Assembly: GCA_947460825.1 (NCBI GenBank) | Contig: CANHHA010000013.1 | Span: forward strand, 1 to 64,000 | Source of the DNA: Flavobacteriales bacterium | GTDB lineage: Bacteria > Bacteroidota > Bacteroidia > Flavobacteriales_D > Crocinitomicaceae | Length of the DNA: 64,000 bases | Reading direction: 5' to 3' | In this document: positions 55,916-64,000 of the stretch, piece by piece | How positions within the stretch are numbered: the first letter of the stretch is position 1 | Layout of the letters: each line of letters opens with the position of its first letter | The notes under the pieces: generated by a model | What the model was told of the DNA's origin: nothing | What the model saw: the letters and a program-made list of their open reading frames with translations, nothing else | The model's database searches: none | Program-made: the position numbers and the translations under genes

Positions 55916-58150
55916 TTATCGAATAATAATCTCATCCATGAATATCCATGGAGCACTTCCTTCACCTGGGAATCCTATGGGTATCGTTTTTGGTCCGATG
56001 ATTTGTAGCCGAATGGATTGTGTTTTATTTCCAAATCGAATGACTGTTCGTTCAGATGTTATTTTCACGGGTTTAGTTTTACCGCTATCCGTTGTTATTT
56101 TTACCTCGCTCGGAAGATGAATCCATGAAGAAGGTTCATATAAAAAACCAAGTTCCAGCCCTTTTATTTTTCGTTTTTCTTCCAAATCCACCTTAATTTC
56201 AATGGTATTCGTATCAAAACCAACCCATTGATAGCCTCTCCAAGGACGTGCTCCAAATTGACCGTCTACGAGGGTTAAATCACCCGAATCATAGCGACTG
56301 TTAGGCGGCGTAATGTACGTAACCTGTGCGCCCAACCCTTGGTGAGAAATAATCTTCAGCGAATCCGCGCAACAGGGAGAGAAAAACGTCAAATTATGCT
56401 CTGATGTGTTTTTTGTAGTACGTTCAAAAGCAATCGTTTTATTATGGTCCAACCACACGCCATCATGACCGTCATTAGCACTGACTACCACGGATTCATT
56501 GGTGTCTTTAAATTCAAATCCAAGGGATATTCCATCAGCTGTTCGATTGAATTTGAAGCTTGGTTTCATAAAGCTCAGTGAAACATTCGTGTTCAAGATT
56601 GGACCCATTAGCCTTGGGATGTGATATGTTTTAAGTACACCCTCAAAGTCTTTATAAGGTGCTTTAGTTCCGCCCCAAAGTGCTTGACTTAAGGCAATGG
56701 CTCGTGGATAGGTCATGTAGGTAAGTTGATCAAAGGTTGGAATATACTCGGTCCAAAGGTTTGCTTGGCCGCCCAGGATGAACCGCGCTTCATTGTCTTT
56801 CAGTCCCTCAGGGATAGGGTTAAAGTCATATACTTTTTCGAGTGGCGTGTAGCCTCCGATGGCCAGGGGTTCAGAAACTGATTTCCCTTGATAATGATCG
56901 AAATAACAATGTGACCCTGGACTCATCACCACAAAATGGCCTTGTTTTGCGGCAGCGATACCGCCTTCTGTTCCACGCCATGACATCACTGCTGCACCCG
57001 AAGTTAAACCACCTTCAAGAATTTCATCCCAACCAATTAATTTGCGGTTGTGGGCTTGCAGGTATTGATCCATTTGACCGATAAAATAACTTTGAAGTTC
57101 GTGTTCTTCGGCTAAGGCAAGGGTTTTTATGGTAGCTTGGCACCTTGGGCATTGTTTCCATCGGGTCTTCGGTACTTCGTCTCCTCCAACATGAATGTAT
57201 GGACTCGGAAATAGCTCCATGACTTCATCTAAGATGTTTTGTAGGAACAAGATGGTGCTATCCTTGGTGCAGAACACATCGTCGAATACGCCCCAAAGGC
57301 CCGGAACGGATTGTTTATTTCCGTTGCATGAATATTCTGGATAAGCAGCTAGTGCAGCGCGAGCATGCCCAGGCATTTCGATTTCAGGTACCACGGTAAT
57401 TTGCCTTGCCGCGGCGTATGCAACTACCTCTTTAATTTGTTCTTGAGTGTAGAATCCTCCATAATGTGCAGTGTTCCAGGTGCGAGGGAACGTGGAATAG
57501 TGGTTTTCAATGGTGCTGTCACGCCATGCCCCAATACTCGTTAATTTCGGATATCGTTTAATTTCGATGCGCCACCCTTGGTCATCGGTTAAGTGCCAAT
57601 GAAACACATTGAATTTATACATCGACATGAGATCGAGGTATTGCTTAACTTCTTCCACACTGAAAAAATGACGAGAAACATCCAAGTGTAATCCTCTCCA
57701 ACTAAAGGATGGGTAATCTTTTGTAAATGAGACCGGGATACTAAAACGGTTGTTATCACCCACTACGGTAATTAATTGAAAGAGGGATTGAAGGGCGTTG
57801 AAGCAAGAGGATTCGCTGGTGTATGTAATTCTGATTTGATCCGTATTTACATTAATGGAATAGGACTCCGGATAGCCTCCCGTGAGTTGTTGAAATGTGA
57901 TAAACCCTTTATTGGGCAACAATTTAACGAGGGAAGTGTTGGGTAGATATAATGTAGCGATTTCGGGAAGAATCTCTGAAATGTTTTTCGGAAGATTGCG
58001 CGCATTAAAATGCAAGGTATCACAGAGAAGCGTTGATTTATTGACTCCGCCATCAATATACGTTACTGGTTTGGGAAGGATCGGACAAAGCGCTTGAGCG
58101 TAAAGGTTAAGGGCAGAAAAAAGTATCCCAAGGAAGATTATAATTCGCAT
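55916..58150 (-). CDS. beta-N-acetylhexosaminidase, glycoside hydrolase family 20
   Basis: From ATG 58150 the protein has 744 residues with a Sec signal peptide ([19 protein letters not shown]). A GH20b-like domain (about 20-140) precedes the catalytic TIM barrel (about 145-495), marked by [46 protein letters not shown] and the catalytic Asp-Glu pair in [11 protein letters not shown]. The C-terminal part (about 500-744) holds a chitobiase-like and a galactose-binding-like beta-sandwich. It cleaves terminal GlcNAc/GalNAc from chitin-type or glycan substrates in the periplasm or outside. No chitinase or SusCD pair is nearby. Confidence 0.94.
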   Translation of the reverse strand: MRIIIFLGILFSALNLYAQALCPILPKPVTYIDGGVNKSTLLCDTLHFNARNLPKNISEILPEIATLYLPNTSLVKLLPNKGFITFQQLTGGYPESYSINVNTDQIRITYTSESSCFNALQSLFQLITVVGDNNRFSIPVSFTKDYPSFSWRGLHLDVSRHFFSVEEVKQYLDLMSMYKFNVFHWHLTDDQGWRIEIKRYPKLTSIGAWRDSTIENHYSTFPRTWNTAHYGGFYTQEQIKEVVAYAAARQITVVPEIEMPGHARAALAAYPEYSCNGNKQSVPGLWGVFDDVFCTKDSTILFLQNILDEVMELFPSPYIHVGGDEVPKTRWKQCPRCQATIKTLALAEEHELQSYFIGQMDQYLQAHNRKLIGWDEILEGGLTSGAAVMSWRGTEGGIAAAKQGHFVVMSPGSHCYFDHYQGKSVSEPLAIGGYTPLEKVYDFNPIPEGLKDNEARFILGGQANLWTEYIPTFDQLTYMTYPRAIALSQALWGGTKAPYKDFEGVLKTYHIPRLMGPILNTNVSLSFMKPSFKFNRTADGISLGFEFKDTNESVVVSANDGHDGVWLDHNKTIAFERTTKNTSEHNLTFFSPCCADSLKIISHQGLGAQVTYITPPNSRYDSGDLTLVDGQFGARPWRGYQWVGFDTNTIEIKVDLEEKRKIKGLELGFLYEPSSWIHLPSEVKITTDSGKTKPVKITSERTVIRFGNKTQSIRLQIIGPKTIPIGFPGEGSAPWIFMDEIIIR

Positions 58151-58178
58151 GCGATAAAAATACAGCAAATTATCAAAG

Positions 58179-58201
58179 AAAAAGGCCGGTTGCCCGGCCT
58201 T
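58179..58201 (-). terminator. rho-independent terminator after the 50-residue gene
   Basis: On the minus strand an 8-bp perfect stem AAGGCCGG/CCGGCCTT with a GCAA loop is followed by TTTTT. It starts four bases after the stop of the small gene and isolates it from the hexosaminidase gene. Confidence 0.88.
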
Positions 58202-58204
58202 AAC

Positions 58205-58357
58205 TTAGTTTTTGTGAATCAAAGGAAACTTAAGTTTCGTTTTATTTTGCTCCAAGGATTTACTGTAGTTTAGCAAGAAAGTGATCACGCTTTCGGGTGC
58301 TTGTACTAAGCGATTGGAATTGATTACACGCTTTACGTTTTTGTACTTTTGAGTCAT
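58205..58357 (-). CDS. 50-residue hypothetical protein
   Basis: The frame from ATG 58357 to TAA 58205 encodes 50 residues starting MTQKYKNVKRVINSNRLVQA and ending LKFPLIHKN. It is rich in lysine and asparagine and probably a short helical protein. A strong terminator begins four bases after its stop and no other gene occupies this space, which supports a real transcript. I do not recognise a function. The promoter is not clear: no exact TAnnTTTG lies before it, and the fbaA promoter is divergent. Confidence 0.62.
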   Translation of the reverse strand: MTQKYKNVKRVINSNRLVQAPESVITFLLNYSKSLEQNKTKLKFPLIHKN

Positions 58358-58401
58358 ACGCTAATTTTTACCCAAAACGAAGCTTCGTACATATTATTGC
58401 G

Positions 58402-58434
58402 TTGCGTGTTATTTTCACAATATTTTTACCTTTG
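58402..58434 (+). promoter_or_regulatory. promoter of fbaA
   Basis: TTG at 58402-58404, a 22-base spacer and TACCTTTG at 58427-58434 match the Bacteroidota promoter layout. It leaves a leader of about 22 bases before ATG 58462 and shows that the in-frame upstream start at 58402 is not used. Confidence 0.7.
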
Positions 58435-58461
58435 CACACCATATACAACCTAAAGATTATC

Positions 58462-59532
58462 ATGAATGCACGAATCAAACCTGGGGTAGCAACCGGCGAC
58501 CAAGTTCAAGCCATTTTCGCATTAGCGAAAGAGAAAGGGTTTGCGCTACCCGCTGTTAATGTAACCAGCTCATCTACTGTCAATGCTGTTATTGAAGCTG
58601 CTGCGAAATTAAATGCGCCAGCAATCCTTCAGTTTTCTAATGGGGGCGCACAATATTTTGCCGGAAAAGGTTTGTCGAATGCAAATGAGAAAGCTGCTAT
58701 TTTGGGCGGAATTTCAGGAGCAAAGCACATTCATGAAGTAACTGAGGCCTATGGCGCAACTGTTATCTTGCATACAGACCACTGCGCTAAAAACCTGTTG
58801 CCTTGGATTGATGGCTTATTAGATGCGGGTGAAGAATTTTTTGCTCAAACGGGTAAGTCCTTATTCAGTTCCCACATGATCGATCTTTCTGAAGAACCCA
58901 TTCATGAAAACATCGAATTGTGTAAAAAATATCTTGCACGGATGTCAAAAATGGGTATGACCCTGGAAATCGAGTTGGGGATAACCGGAGGGGAAGAAGA
59001 CGGGGTAGATAACTCGGGGGTGGATAGTTCAAAATTGTATACGCAACCCGAAGAAGTTGCTTTTGCTTACGAAGAGCTAATGAAAGTTTCGCCACGTTTC
59101 ACAATCGCTGCTGCTTTTGGGAACGTACACGGGGTGTATAAACCAGGGAATGTGGTATTGAGACCTATCATTTTAAAGAATTCACAAGACTATATTCAGT
59201 CTAAATTTCATACTGGGGTTAATCCCGTTGATTTTGTATTTCACGGTGGATCAGGTTCAACCTTGGCAGAAATACGTGAGGCCATTGGTTATGGTGTTGT
59301 AAAAATGAATATTGACACCGATTTACAATTTGCTTTTACCGAAGGGGTAAGGGATTATGTGGTGAAAAACGTAGCGTACTTAAAAACCCAAATCGGGAAT
59401 CCAGAGGGTGATGATAAGCCAAATAAAAAATACTACGATCCAAGAAAATGGATGCGGGATGGTGAATTAACGTTCATCAAACGCCTTGAGCAATCATTTT
59501 CAGATCTAAATAACTTGAATACCTTAATATGA
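58462..59532 (+). CDS. fbaA: class II fructose-bisphosphate aldolase
   Basis: This zinc aldolase splits fructose 1,6-bisphosphate in glycolysis and gluconeogenesis. From ATG 58462 it has 356 residues, the length of the class IIA (E. coli FbaA-type) form. Metal and active-site segments are VILHTDHCAKNLLPW (catalytic Asp and metal His), the class IIA signature ELGITGGEEDGVDNSG, AAFGNVHGVYKPGNV (metal His) and VFHGGSGSTLAEI (metal His and phosphate loop). Its TGA overlaps the accD ATG (ATGA). Confidence 0.96.
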   Translation: MNARIKPGVATGDQVQAIFALAKEKGFALPAVNVTSSSTVNAVIEAAAKLNAPAILQFSNGGAQYFAGKGLSNANEKAAILGGISGAKHIHEVTEAYGATVILHTDHCAKNLLPWIDGLLDAGEEFFAQTGKSLFSSHMIDLSEEPIHENIELCKKYLARMSKMGMTLEIELGITGGEEDGVDNSGVDSSKLYTQPEEVAFAYEELMKVSPRFTIAAAFGNVHGVYKPGNVVLRPIILKNSQDYIQSKFHTGVNPVDFVFHGGSGSTLAEIREAIGYGVVKMNIDTDLQFAFTEGVRDYVVKNVAYLKTQIGNPEGDDKPNKKYYDPRKWMRDGELTFIKRLEQSFSDLNNLNTLI

Positions 59533-60374
59533 GTTGGTTTAAAAGAAAAAAAGAAGGGATTACTACGAAAACGGAGGAGAAAAAAGAAACTCCGGATGGC
59601 TATTGGACAAAATGTTCTAATTGTAAAACCCTATACATTACTGGTGACCTCGCAAAAAACAACTTTGTGTGTGAACGTTGTTCTCATCATGAACGCATTG
59701 ATTCAGAATCTTATTTTCACTTGATATTTGATGATGGAAAATACACGGAATTAGATCAGGATATGATTTCGGGGGACCCGCTAGAATTTCAAGATACGAA
59801 GAAATACACCGATCGTGTTAAAAGCACCCAAAAGGCAACTGGATTAAAAGATGCTTTAAGGTCCGCGTATGGAACCCTTGATGGACAAAATTTGGTAATT
59901 GCTGCCATGGATTTTGGATTTATTGGCGGTTCGATGGGTAGTGTGATGGGCGAGAAGATATCTCGGGCAATCATGAAAGCGATTGAATTAAAAGCTCCAT
60001 TTATGATCATCTCTAAATCGGGTGGTGCACGGATGATGGAAGCAGGGTATTCATTAATGCAAATGGCCAAAGTATCCGGAAATCTCGGATTGCTATCGGA
60101 AGAAAAATTACCCTATATCTCCTATTTAACAGATCCAACTACGGGCGGTGTTACTGCTTCTTTTGCTATGCTTGGGGATATTAACATTGCAGAGCCCGGT
60201 GCATTAATTGCCTTTGCTGGTCCTCGCGTAGTGAGAGAAACAATCGGCCGAGATCTACCCGACGGATTCCAAACTTCTGAGTTCCTCTTAGAGCATGGAT
60301 TCTTGGATTTCATTATTGACAGAACTGAAATTAGAGCAAAATTAGGTCAAGCCATTAGGCTGTTTATGAATTGA
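59529..60374 (+). CDS. accD: acetyl-CoA carboxylase carboxyltransferase subunit beta
   Basis: AccD with AccA transfers the carboxyl group from biotin to acetyl-CoA, making malonyl-CoA for fatty acid synthesis. The 281 residues start with a four-cysteine zinc ribbon (Cys29, Cys32, Cys48, Cys51), followed by the crotonase-type carboxyltransferase domain (GLKDALRSAYG, ISKSGGARMMEAGYSLMQM, GGVTASFAMLGDINIAEPGA, FAGPRVVRETIG). It is coupled to fbaA by a four-base overlap; accA is elsewhere. Confidence 0.96.
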   Translation: MSWFKRKKEGITTKTEEKKETPDGYWTKCSNCKTLYITGDLAKNNFVCERCSHHERIDSESYFHLIFDDGKYTELDQDMISGDPLEFQDTKKYTDRVKSTQKATGLKDALRSAYGTLDGQNLVIAAMDFGFIGGSMGSVMGEKISRAIMKAIELKAPFMIISKSGGARMMEAGYSLMQMAKVSGNLGLLSEEKLPYISYLTDPTTGGVTASFAMLGDINIAEPGALIAFAGPRVVRETIGRDLPDGFQTSEFLLEHGFLDFIIDRTEIRAKLGQAIRLFMN

Positions 60375-60416
60375 TTTTATCGCTATTAATAAAAGCAAAT
60401 TTCATCACCCCTCTTT

Positions 60417-60436
60417 CTCTCCCCTCACGGGGAGAG
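60417..60436. repeat. perfect inverted repeat in the accD 3' region
   Basis: CTCTCCCC and GGGGAGAG enclose a TCAC loop (8-bp GC-rich stem). It is not followed by T residues, so it is not a classical terminator. It lies in a 215-base gap (60375-60589) with no supported gene. Confidence 0.6.
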
Positions 60437-60514
60437 AATATAACATAGTTGCAATGAAAGTTGAAACAGCCATAGCAACGGGAGAAATCAAAGGAATATA
60501 AATTAGTTTTCGCT

Positions 60515-60549
60515 GAAAGGGAGGAAAAGCCTCGGTGTCGCCCTTTTTT
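60515..60549 (+). terminator. possible terminator after accD
   Basis: AAAGGG (60516-60521) can pair with CCCTTT (60541-60546) around an inner GAGG/CCTC hairpin, followed by T residues. The stem is interrupted, so this is weaker than the other terminators in the window. Confidence 0.45.
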
Positions 60550-60550
60550 A

Positions 60551-60558
60551 TACATTTG
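60551..60558 (+). promoter_or_regulatory. -7 promoter box of the MBL protein gene
   Basis: TACATTTG fits TAnnTTTG directly after the T-run of the possible accD terminator, 31 bases before ATG 60590. Confidence 0.5.
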
Positions 60559-60589
60559 AAGTTATACACGCCAAAAAACAAAATTAAGA

Positions 60590-61300
60590 ATGCAACTAAC
60601 CAAACTTACCGATGACAGTTCGTGGTTGATAGAGACGGCGGATTTTTCCTTGGTGATTGATCCCTGGTTTACTGCCCAACAAGTGGATGGGCATCCCTGG
60701 TTTTCCTTGCAAAAACGTTCTCAAACCTACGGTCCCTTTGAGTTTTCTAAGGACAAACCCTTGTTTATTTTTGTTTCTCATCCATTCTCCGATCACTGCC
60801 ACAAAGAATCGTTACTTACTTTTCCAAAAGAAACTGTGGTTATAGCAGAATACAGGGCACTAAAAAAAATTCGTGCGTGGAACTATTTTGCAGCGCTGAA
60901 GCCCATAGCTAATGCCCCGTTTTTATTGGAACAACTAACCAAAGTAAGCCTCCTGAATCAAACACACCATGCCTTCATGTTACATATGGAAGGGAAAACC
61001 TTGATGTATGCACCCCATGGGGTTAAATCAAGCCAAGATCTTCCGATGGTGGATGTGTTAATTACCACTACAACAACCTATAAATTACCCTTTTTTCTTG
61101 GTGGAACGGTGAATCTTGGACTTAAGCAAGCTAAGGCGATATTAGCTAAAACAGGTGCTAAATTGGTGCTTACTACCCATGATCAACAGAAAGAAAGTAG
61201 GGGGTTAGTGGGCTTGTTTGCCCGACCTGTTTATGAATATGAGGATTCATTTAAATCCTTGAACACAGGCGATTCCTTAGCGTTTACTGAGTTTATTTGA
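60590..61300 (+). CDS. MBL-fold metal-dependent hydrolase-like protein
   Basis: The 236-residue soluble protein looks like a UlaG-type beta-lactamase-fold protein: LIETADFSLVIDPWF near the N terminus, then VSHPFSDHCHKESL at the place of the HxHxDH metal motif (only partly kept: H, D and H remain), LMYAPHGV and VLTTHDQQ. The reduced metal motif makes catalysis uncertain. The function is unknown. Its 3' end overlaps the convergent TIGR03643 gene by 24 bases. Confidence 0.75.
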   Translation: MQLTKLTDDSSWLIETADFSLVIDPWFTAQQVDGHPWFSLQKRSQTYGPFEFSKDKPLFIFVSHPFSDHCHKESLLTFPKETVVIAEYRALKKIRAWNYFAALKPIANAPFLLEQLTKVSLLNQTHHAFMLHMEGKTLMYAPHGVKSSQDLPMVDVLITTTTTYKLPFFLGGTVNLGLKQAKAILAKTGAKLVLTTHDQQKESRGLVGLFARPVYEYEDSFKSLNTGDSLAFTEFI

Positions 61301-61543
61301 GGTGATTTGTCGTTGAGCGTTGGCTTTGAATGTAGTTACTCCATCAATTCGCTTTTTTAGGTGCTTTAACGAGGAATCTTCGACACGCTTACGCCACAGG
61401 ATGTAACTGCTTCGTTTTAATTCCTTGCGCATCAGTGCTCGTACTTCACTTTCCGTTAAATTAAACTGGATTTTGATTGCATCGAACGGCGTTCGGTCTT
61501 CCCATGCCATTTCTATGATTCGATCTATTTCTTCCGGATTCAT
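61277..61543 (-). CDS. TIGR03643 family protein
   Basis: This 88-residue basic protein opens MNPEEIDRIIEMAWEDRTPF and continues with LTESEVRALMRKELKRSSY, the pattern I associate with TIGR03643. It looks like a small helix-turn-helix-type protein; its role is unknown. Its ATG overlaps the stop codon of the flavin reductase gene (ATGA), so the two are co-translated, and its 3' end overlaps the MBL gene tail to tail. Confidence 0.83.
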   Translation of the reverse strand: MNPEEIDRIIEMAWEDRTPFDAIKIQFNLTESEVRALMRKELKRSSYILWRKRVEDSSLKHLKKRIDGVTTFKANAQRQITSNKLSKR

Positions 61544-62175
61544 TCTTTAATTCGAGGGGCTTTGTCGGGCTTGGCATATTCAAACCGCTGAATTATTCGT
61601 ACTTCGGTGTAAGCATCCAAACCAATGCACCCCACAATATTTGCCTTCGTTAGATCAGCAAATCCATCGCTACCCACAATATCTTCAGGGTAGTTTATCC
61701 ATTGCATTTCACCAATCACGAGGTTCGTTCCATTCAACGGAATTGGGATGTTTTCTCTGAATACTAATCCAAAGGAAATTGGGGAAGAGGCTACGCTTGG
61801 TGCATTAAATCCATCAACATAGTATAGTTCTAATCCCGTTGCATCAAATTCAGATTCCTGCTTTGGATACCGCGCGGAAGTCTGGTGTGCTGCCGCAATG
61901 TCGTTGGTCGAAATCAAGTTAATGGTATATTCTTTCGTCTCAAGAATGTTCTCGTAGGTGTGACGCTCCACACTGTCCGGCCTAAAGATAATCCCTAATA
62001 AAGGCGGATTGGAACCAATGTGAACTAATGAATTGAAAATGGCAAGGTTACTTTGATTGGCGGAATCTTTTGTCCCGATTAAACAAACGTTTTTATGTCC
62101 TACGATACTATTGAAATACTGTGCTTTAACTCGTTGTTCTAGCGTTTCGTATTCAGATCGGTTCATTAGCTTCAT
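61540..62175 (-). CDS. flavin reductase family protein (FMN-binding split barrel)
   Basis: From ATG 62175 the protein has 211 residues (a further ATG lies at 62166). VCLIGTKDSANQSNLAIFNS, PPLLGIIFRP and TKEYTINLIS mark the FMN-binding split-barrel fold of flavin reductase-like proteins, which supply reduced flavin or bind FMN. The substrate or partner oxygenase is unknown. It is divergent from the TauE gene, with about 90 bases between starts, and coupled to TIGR03643. Confidence 0.85.
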   Translation of the reverse strand: MKLMNRSEYETLEQRVKAQYFNSIVGHKNVCLIGTKDSANQSNLAIFNSLVHIGSNPPLLGIIFRPDSVERHTYENILETKEYTINLISTNDIAAAHQTSARYPKQESEFDATGLELYYVDGFNAPSVASSPISFGLVFRENIPIPLNGTNLVIGEMQWINYPEDIVGSDGFADLTKANIVGCIGLDAYTEVRIIQRFEYAKPDKAPRIKE

Positions 62176-62252
62176 AAGTGAATAACTATTCAAAAGGCCT
62201 TTTGTTTACTTCTTGTGTGACTTTTGCGACAATCTTATTCAATTGCAATCCC

Positions 62253-62260
62253 TACCTTTG
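62253..62260 (+). promoter_or_regulatory. -7 promoter box of the TauE-family gene
   Basis: TACCTTTG fits TAnnTTTG and ends four bases before ATG 62265, so transcription should start at or next to the start codon. It also argues against the in-frame start at 62178. Confidence 0.55.
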
Positions 62261-62264
62261 TTTC

Positions 62265-63074
62265 ATGGAGATTTTCGGATATTTGGCATCCTTAGTTATT
62301 GGGGTTTCTCTTGGGTTGATTGGTGGTGGAGGTTCTATTTTAACCGTCCCTGTGCTGGTTTACCTGTTTCATGTTGACCCCGTAATTGCGACGGCTTATT
62401 CCTTATTTATTGTTGGTGTAACAAGTCTTGTGGGCGTATTTCCTAAGTATCGCTTAGGGGAAGTTAATTTCAAAACGGCCTTAATTTTTGGTGCGCCCTC
62501 CATTGCTTCGGTGTTTTTAACACGTTCTTTTCTTGTGCCCTTGATTCCTAAGGTCTTGTTTTCAGTGGGTGAATTTCAACTCACGAAGCCCCTCATGATG
62601 ATGTTGCTTTTTGCCGTTCTTATGGTCTTTGCATCCGTATCCATGATTCGAAAACCTGCAACAGTCACCGCAAATCAAGGTCCTCAAGTATTTAATTATC
62701 CAATGATTATTGCAGAAGGGACAATCGTTGGATTACTTACTGGATTAGTTGGTGCGGGGGGAGGCTTTTTAATTATACCGGCACTGGTGATTTTGAGTAA
62801 ACTACCGATGAAACAAGCAGTTGGAACGTCTTTGTTAATTATCGCTGCAAAATCGTTGATTGGGTTTACCGGAGATTTAGGTAAAACAACTATGGATTGG
62901 CCTTTACTGTTAATGATTTCAGGATTAGCCATCGTGGGTATTTTTATCGGTTCCTTTCTTGCTAAACGCATCGATGCTGATCGTTTGAAGAAGGGATTTG
63001 GGTGGTTTGTATTGGTGATGGGGATTTATATCATTGTAAAAGAACTGTTCTTTGCTTCCCCTTCGTCACATTAG
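62265..63074 (+). CDS. TauE/SafE-family membrane transporter (TSUP)
   Basis: From ATG 62265 the protein has 269 residues and about eight membrane segments arranged as two halves, each beginning with a glycine-rich signature: GVSLGLIGGGGSILTVPVL and GLLTGLVGAGGGFLIIPAL. These are typical of TSUP proteins, which move sulfite, sulfonates, thiosulfate or related anions. The MBL-rhodanese gene starts 21 bases downstream, which points to sulfane sulfur or sulfite handling. The substrate is inferred from context. Confidence 0.9.
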   Translation: MEIFGYLASLVIGVSLGLIGGGGSILTVPVLVYLFHVDPVIATAYSLFIVGVTSLVGVFPKYRLGEVNFKTALIFGAPSIASVFLTRSFLVPLIPKVLFSVGEFQLTKPLMMMLLFAVLMVFASVSMIRKPATVTANQGPQVFNYPMIIAEGTIVGLLTGLVGAGGGFLIIPALVILSKLPMKQAVGTSLLIIAAKSLIGFTGDLGKTTMDWPLLLMISGLAIVGIFIGSFLAKRIDADRLKKGFGWFVLVMGIYIIVKELFFASPSSH

Positions 63075-63095
63075 TTTTAAATTTAACGTTACATT

Positions 63096-64000
63096 ATGAA
63101 TATTGAACAAATTTATACCGGTTGCCTAGCGCAAGGCGCATATTATATCGTTTCCGGAAATGAGGCTATCATTATTGATCCGCTGCGCGAAACAGCCCCT
63201 TATTTGAATCGCCTATCCAAAGACGGAGTCACCTTAAAATTCATTTTGGAAACGCATTTCCATGCAGACTTTGTTTCGGGTCACTTGGACTTATCGAAAG
63301 CGACGGGTGCTCCAATTGTTTACGGACCCAATGCAGCTCCAAGCTTTGATTTTTATTCAGCAAAAGACGGCGAATTATTAACCTTTGGTTCATGTGCGAT
63401 CAAGGTACTTCATACCCCAGGGCATACCATGGAATCTACGTGTTATTTATTGATCGACAAGGAAGGAAAAGAAACCGCCTTGTTTTCTGGAGATACCTTG
63501 TTTATAGGAGATGTGGGCCGTCCAGACTTAGCGCAGAAAGCAGCATCTATGACGCAAGAAGAGTTAGCAGGCACCTTATTTGAATCCTTACGTAATCAAC
63601 TCATGCCCTTGGCGGATGACATAACCGTTTACCCAGCCCACGGCGCAGGCAGTGCCTGTGGTAAAAATATGTCAAAGGAAACGTTTGATTCTCTGGGGAA
63701 CCAAAAACGAACGAATTACGCCTTACGGGCAGACATGACCAAAGAGGAATTTGTCAAGGAAGTTACCGATGGCTTATTACCTCCACCGGCGTATTTTGGA
63801 CAAAATGTTGCGATGAATAAATTGGGGTATCAGCCGTATGAAGAAGTACTGTCCAAAGGCTTAACCCCCTTGAGTTCGGAGATGCTTCGGGCAATGGACG
63901 ACGATGTATTATTCTTGGATACGCGTCCTGCAGCGGAGTTTGCACATGGATTTGTTCCGGGAAGCATTTTTATTGGATTGGAAGGACAATTTGCTCCATG
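63096..64000 (+). CDS. MBL-fold protein with C-terminal rhodanese domain, persulfide-dioxygenase-like (partial at window end)
   Basis: An open frame starts at ATG 63096 and runs off the window after about 301 codons. The N-terminal MBL domain has the metal motif His54-x-His56-x-Asp58 ... His63 (THFHADFVSGH), PGHTMES, GDTLFIGDVGRPDL and YPAHGAGSACG, the pattern of glyoxalase II-like persulfide dioxygenases. A rhodanese-like domain begins about residue 260 with LFLDTRPAAEFAHGFVPGS. Such fusions oxidise or transfer sulfane sulfur. With TauE upstream, export of sulfite made by this enzyme is a reasonable model. Its 3' end and the rhodanese cysteine lie outside. Confidence 0.88.
   Translation, partial: MNIEQIYTGCLAQGAYYIVSGNEAIIIDPLRETAPYLNRLSKDGVTLKFILETHFHADFVSGHLDLSKATGAPIVYGPNAAPSFDFYSAKDGELLTFGSCAIKVLHTPGHTMESTCYLLIDKEGKETALFSGDTLFIGDVGRPDLAQKAASMTQEELAGTLFESLRNQLMPLADDITVYPAHGAGSACGKNMSKETFDSLGNQKRTNYALRADMTKEEFVKEVTDGLLPPPAYFGQNVAMNKLGYQPYEEVLSKGLTPLSSEMLRAMDDDVLFLDTRPAAEFAHGFVPGSIFIGLEGQFAP

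Noticed and set aside
55834-55965. 44-residue extension of menB
   Set aside because: It overlaps the end of the hexosaminidase gene and the promoter box TACCTTTG lies within it; MenB homology begins near 55833.
62178-62264. Longer start of the TauE-family gene
   Set aside because: It overlaps the 5' end of the divergent flavin reductase gene and precedes the promoter box; the membrane protein starts naturally at 62265.

Overview
The window is chromosomal DNA from a member of the Bacteroidota, most likely a flavobacterium. The evidence is three secreted PKD/SprB-type proteins with type IX secretion (T9SS) type B C-terminal domains, families typical of the phylum (DUF4290, DUF6089/PorG, TIGR02757, TIGR03643, fused alpha/beta 2-oxoacid dehydrogenase E1), about 40% GC, and many copies of the Bacteroidota -7 promoter box TAnnTTTG close to start codons. 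Placement near Crocinitomicaceae is only a guess. I see no rRNA, tRNA, CRISPR array, insertion sequence or prophage. It reads as compact core genome.

Layout. 1-4777 (minus): a hypothetical gene fragment, an alpha/beta hydrolase, dnaK, a small membrane protein and lpd. 4941-8399: a lipoprotein, then a Zur-like Fur regulator divergent from a ZnuD-like TonB receptor and a tiny Cys/His-rich lipoprotein, with two matching 15-bp operators between them. 8528-13249 (plus): purL, DUF4290, murA (fosfomycin-insensitive type) and a TlpA-like thioredoxin. 13246-23981 (minus): nucleoside phosphorylase, DUF4197 and three T9SS cargo genes, two of them tandem paralogues. 24197-28510: glutamate dehydrogenase, fused E1 and a XerD-like recombinase. 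28602-34870: aroQ, a VWA protein with a membrane partner, a PH-domain protein, glyA, a sugar-nucleotide epimerase and an NlpC/P60 peptidase. 34930-38566: surE, a small membrane protein, lpxB, a SpoIID-like protein and DivIC. 38627-43068: an exported protein and the two methylmalonyl-CoA mutase subunits. 43156-48348: lipoprotein, PorV-like barrel, helix-hairpin-helix barrel, ECF sigma factor, a 59-residue membrane protein and a PorG-like protein. 48354-58150: pyrD, HMG-CoA-lyase-like enzyme, unknown protein, TIGR02757, lolD-like ATPase, ribBA, pepD, menB and a GH20 hexosaminidase. 58205-64000: a 50-residue gene, fbaA, accD, an MBL protein, TIGR03643, a flavin reductase, a TauE transporter and an MBL-rhodanese protein cut by the window end.

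The most informative points are the zinc-responsive regulator/receptor/lipoprotein unit with paired operators; the sigma factor/mini membrane protein/PorG unit; the uncharacterised lipoprotein/PorV-like/HHH-barrel operon; the paired T9SS cargo genes that differ by a block of exactly three 70-residue repeats; and two architectural habits: all six convergent gene pairs overlap at their 3' ends, and several promoters lie so close to the start codon that the mRNA should be nearly leaderless.
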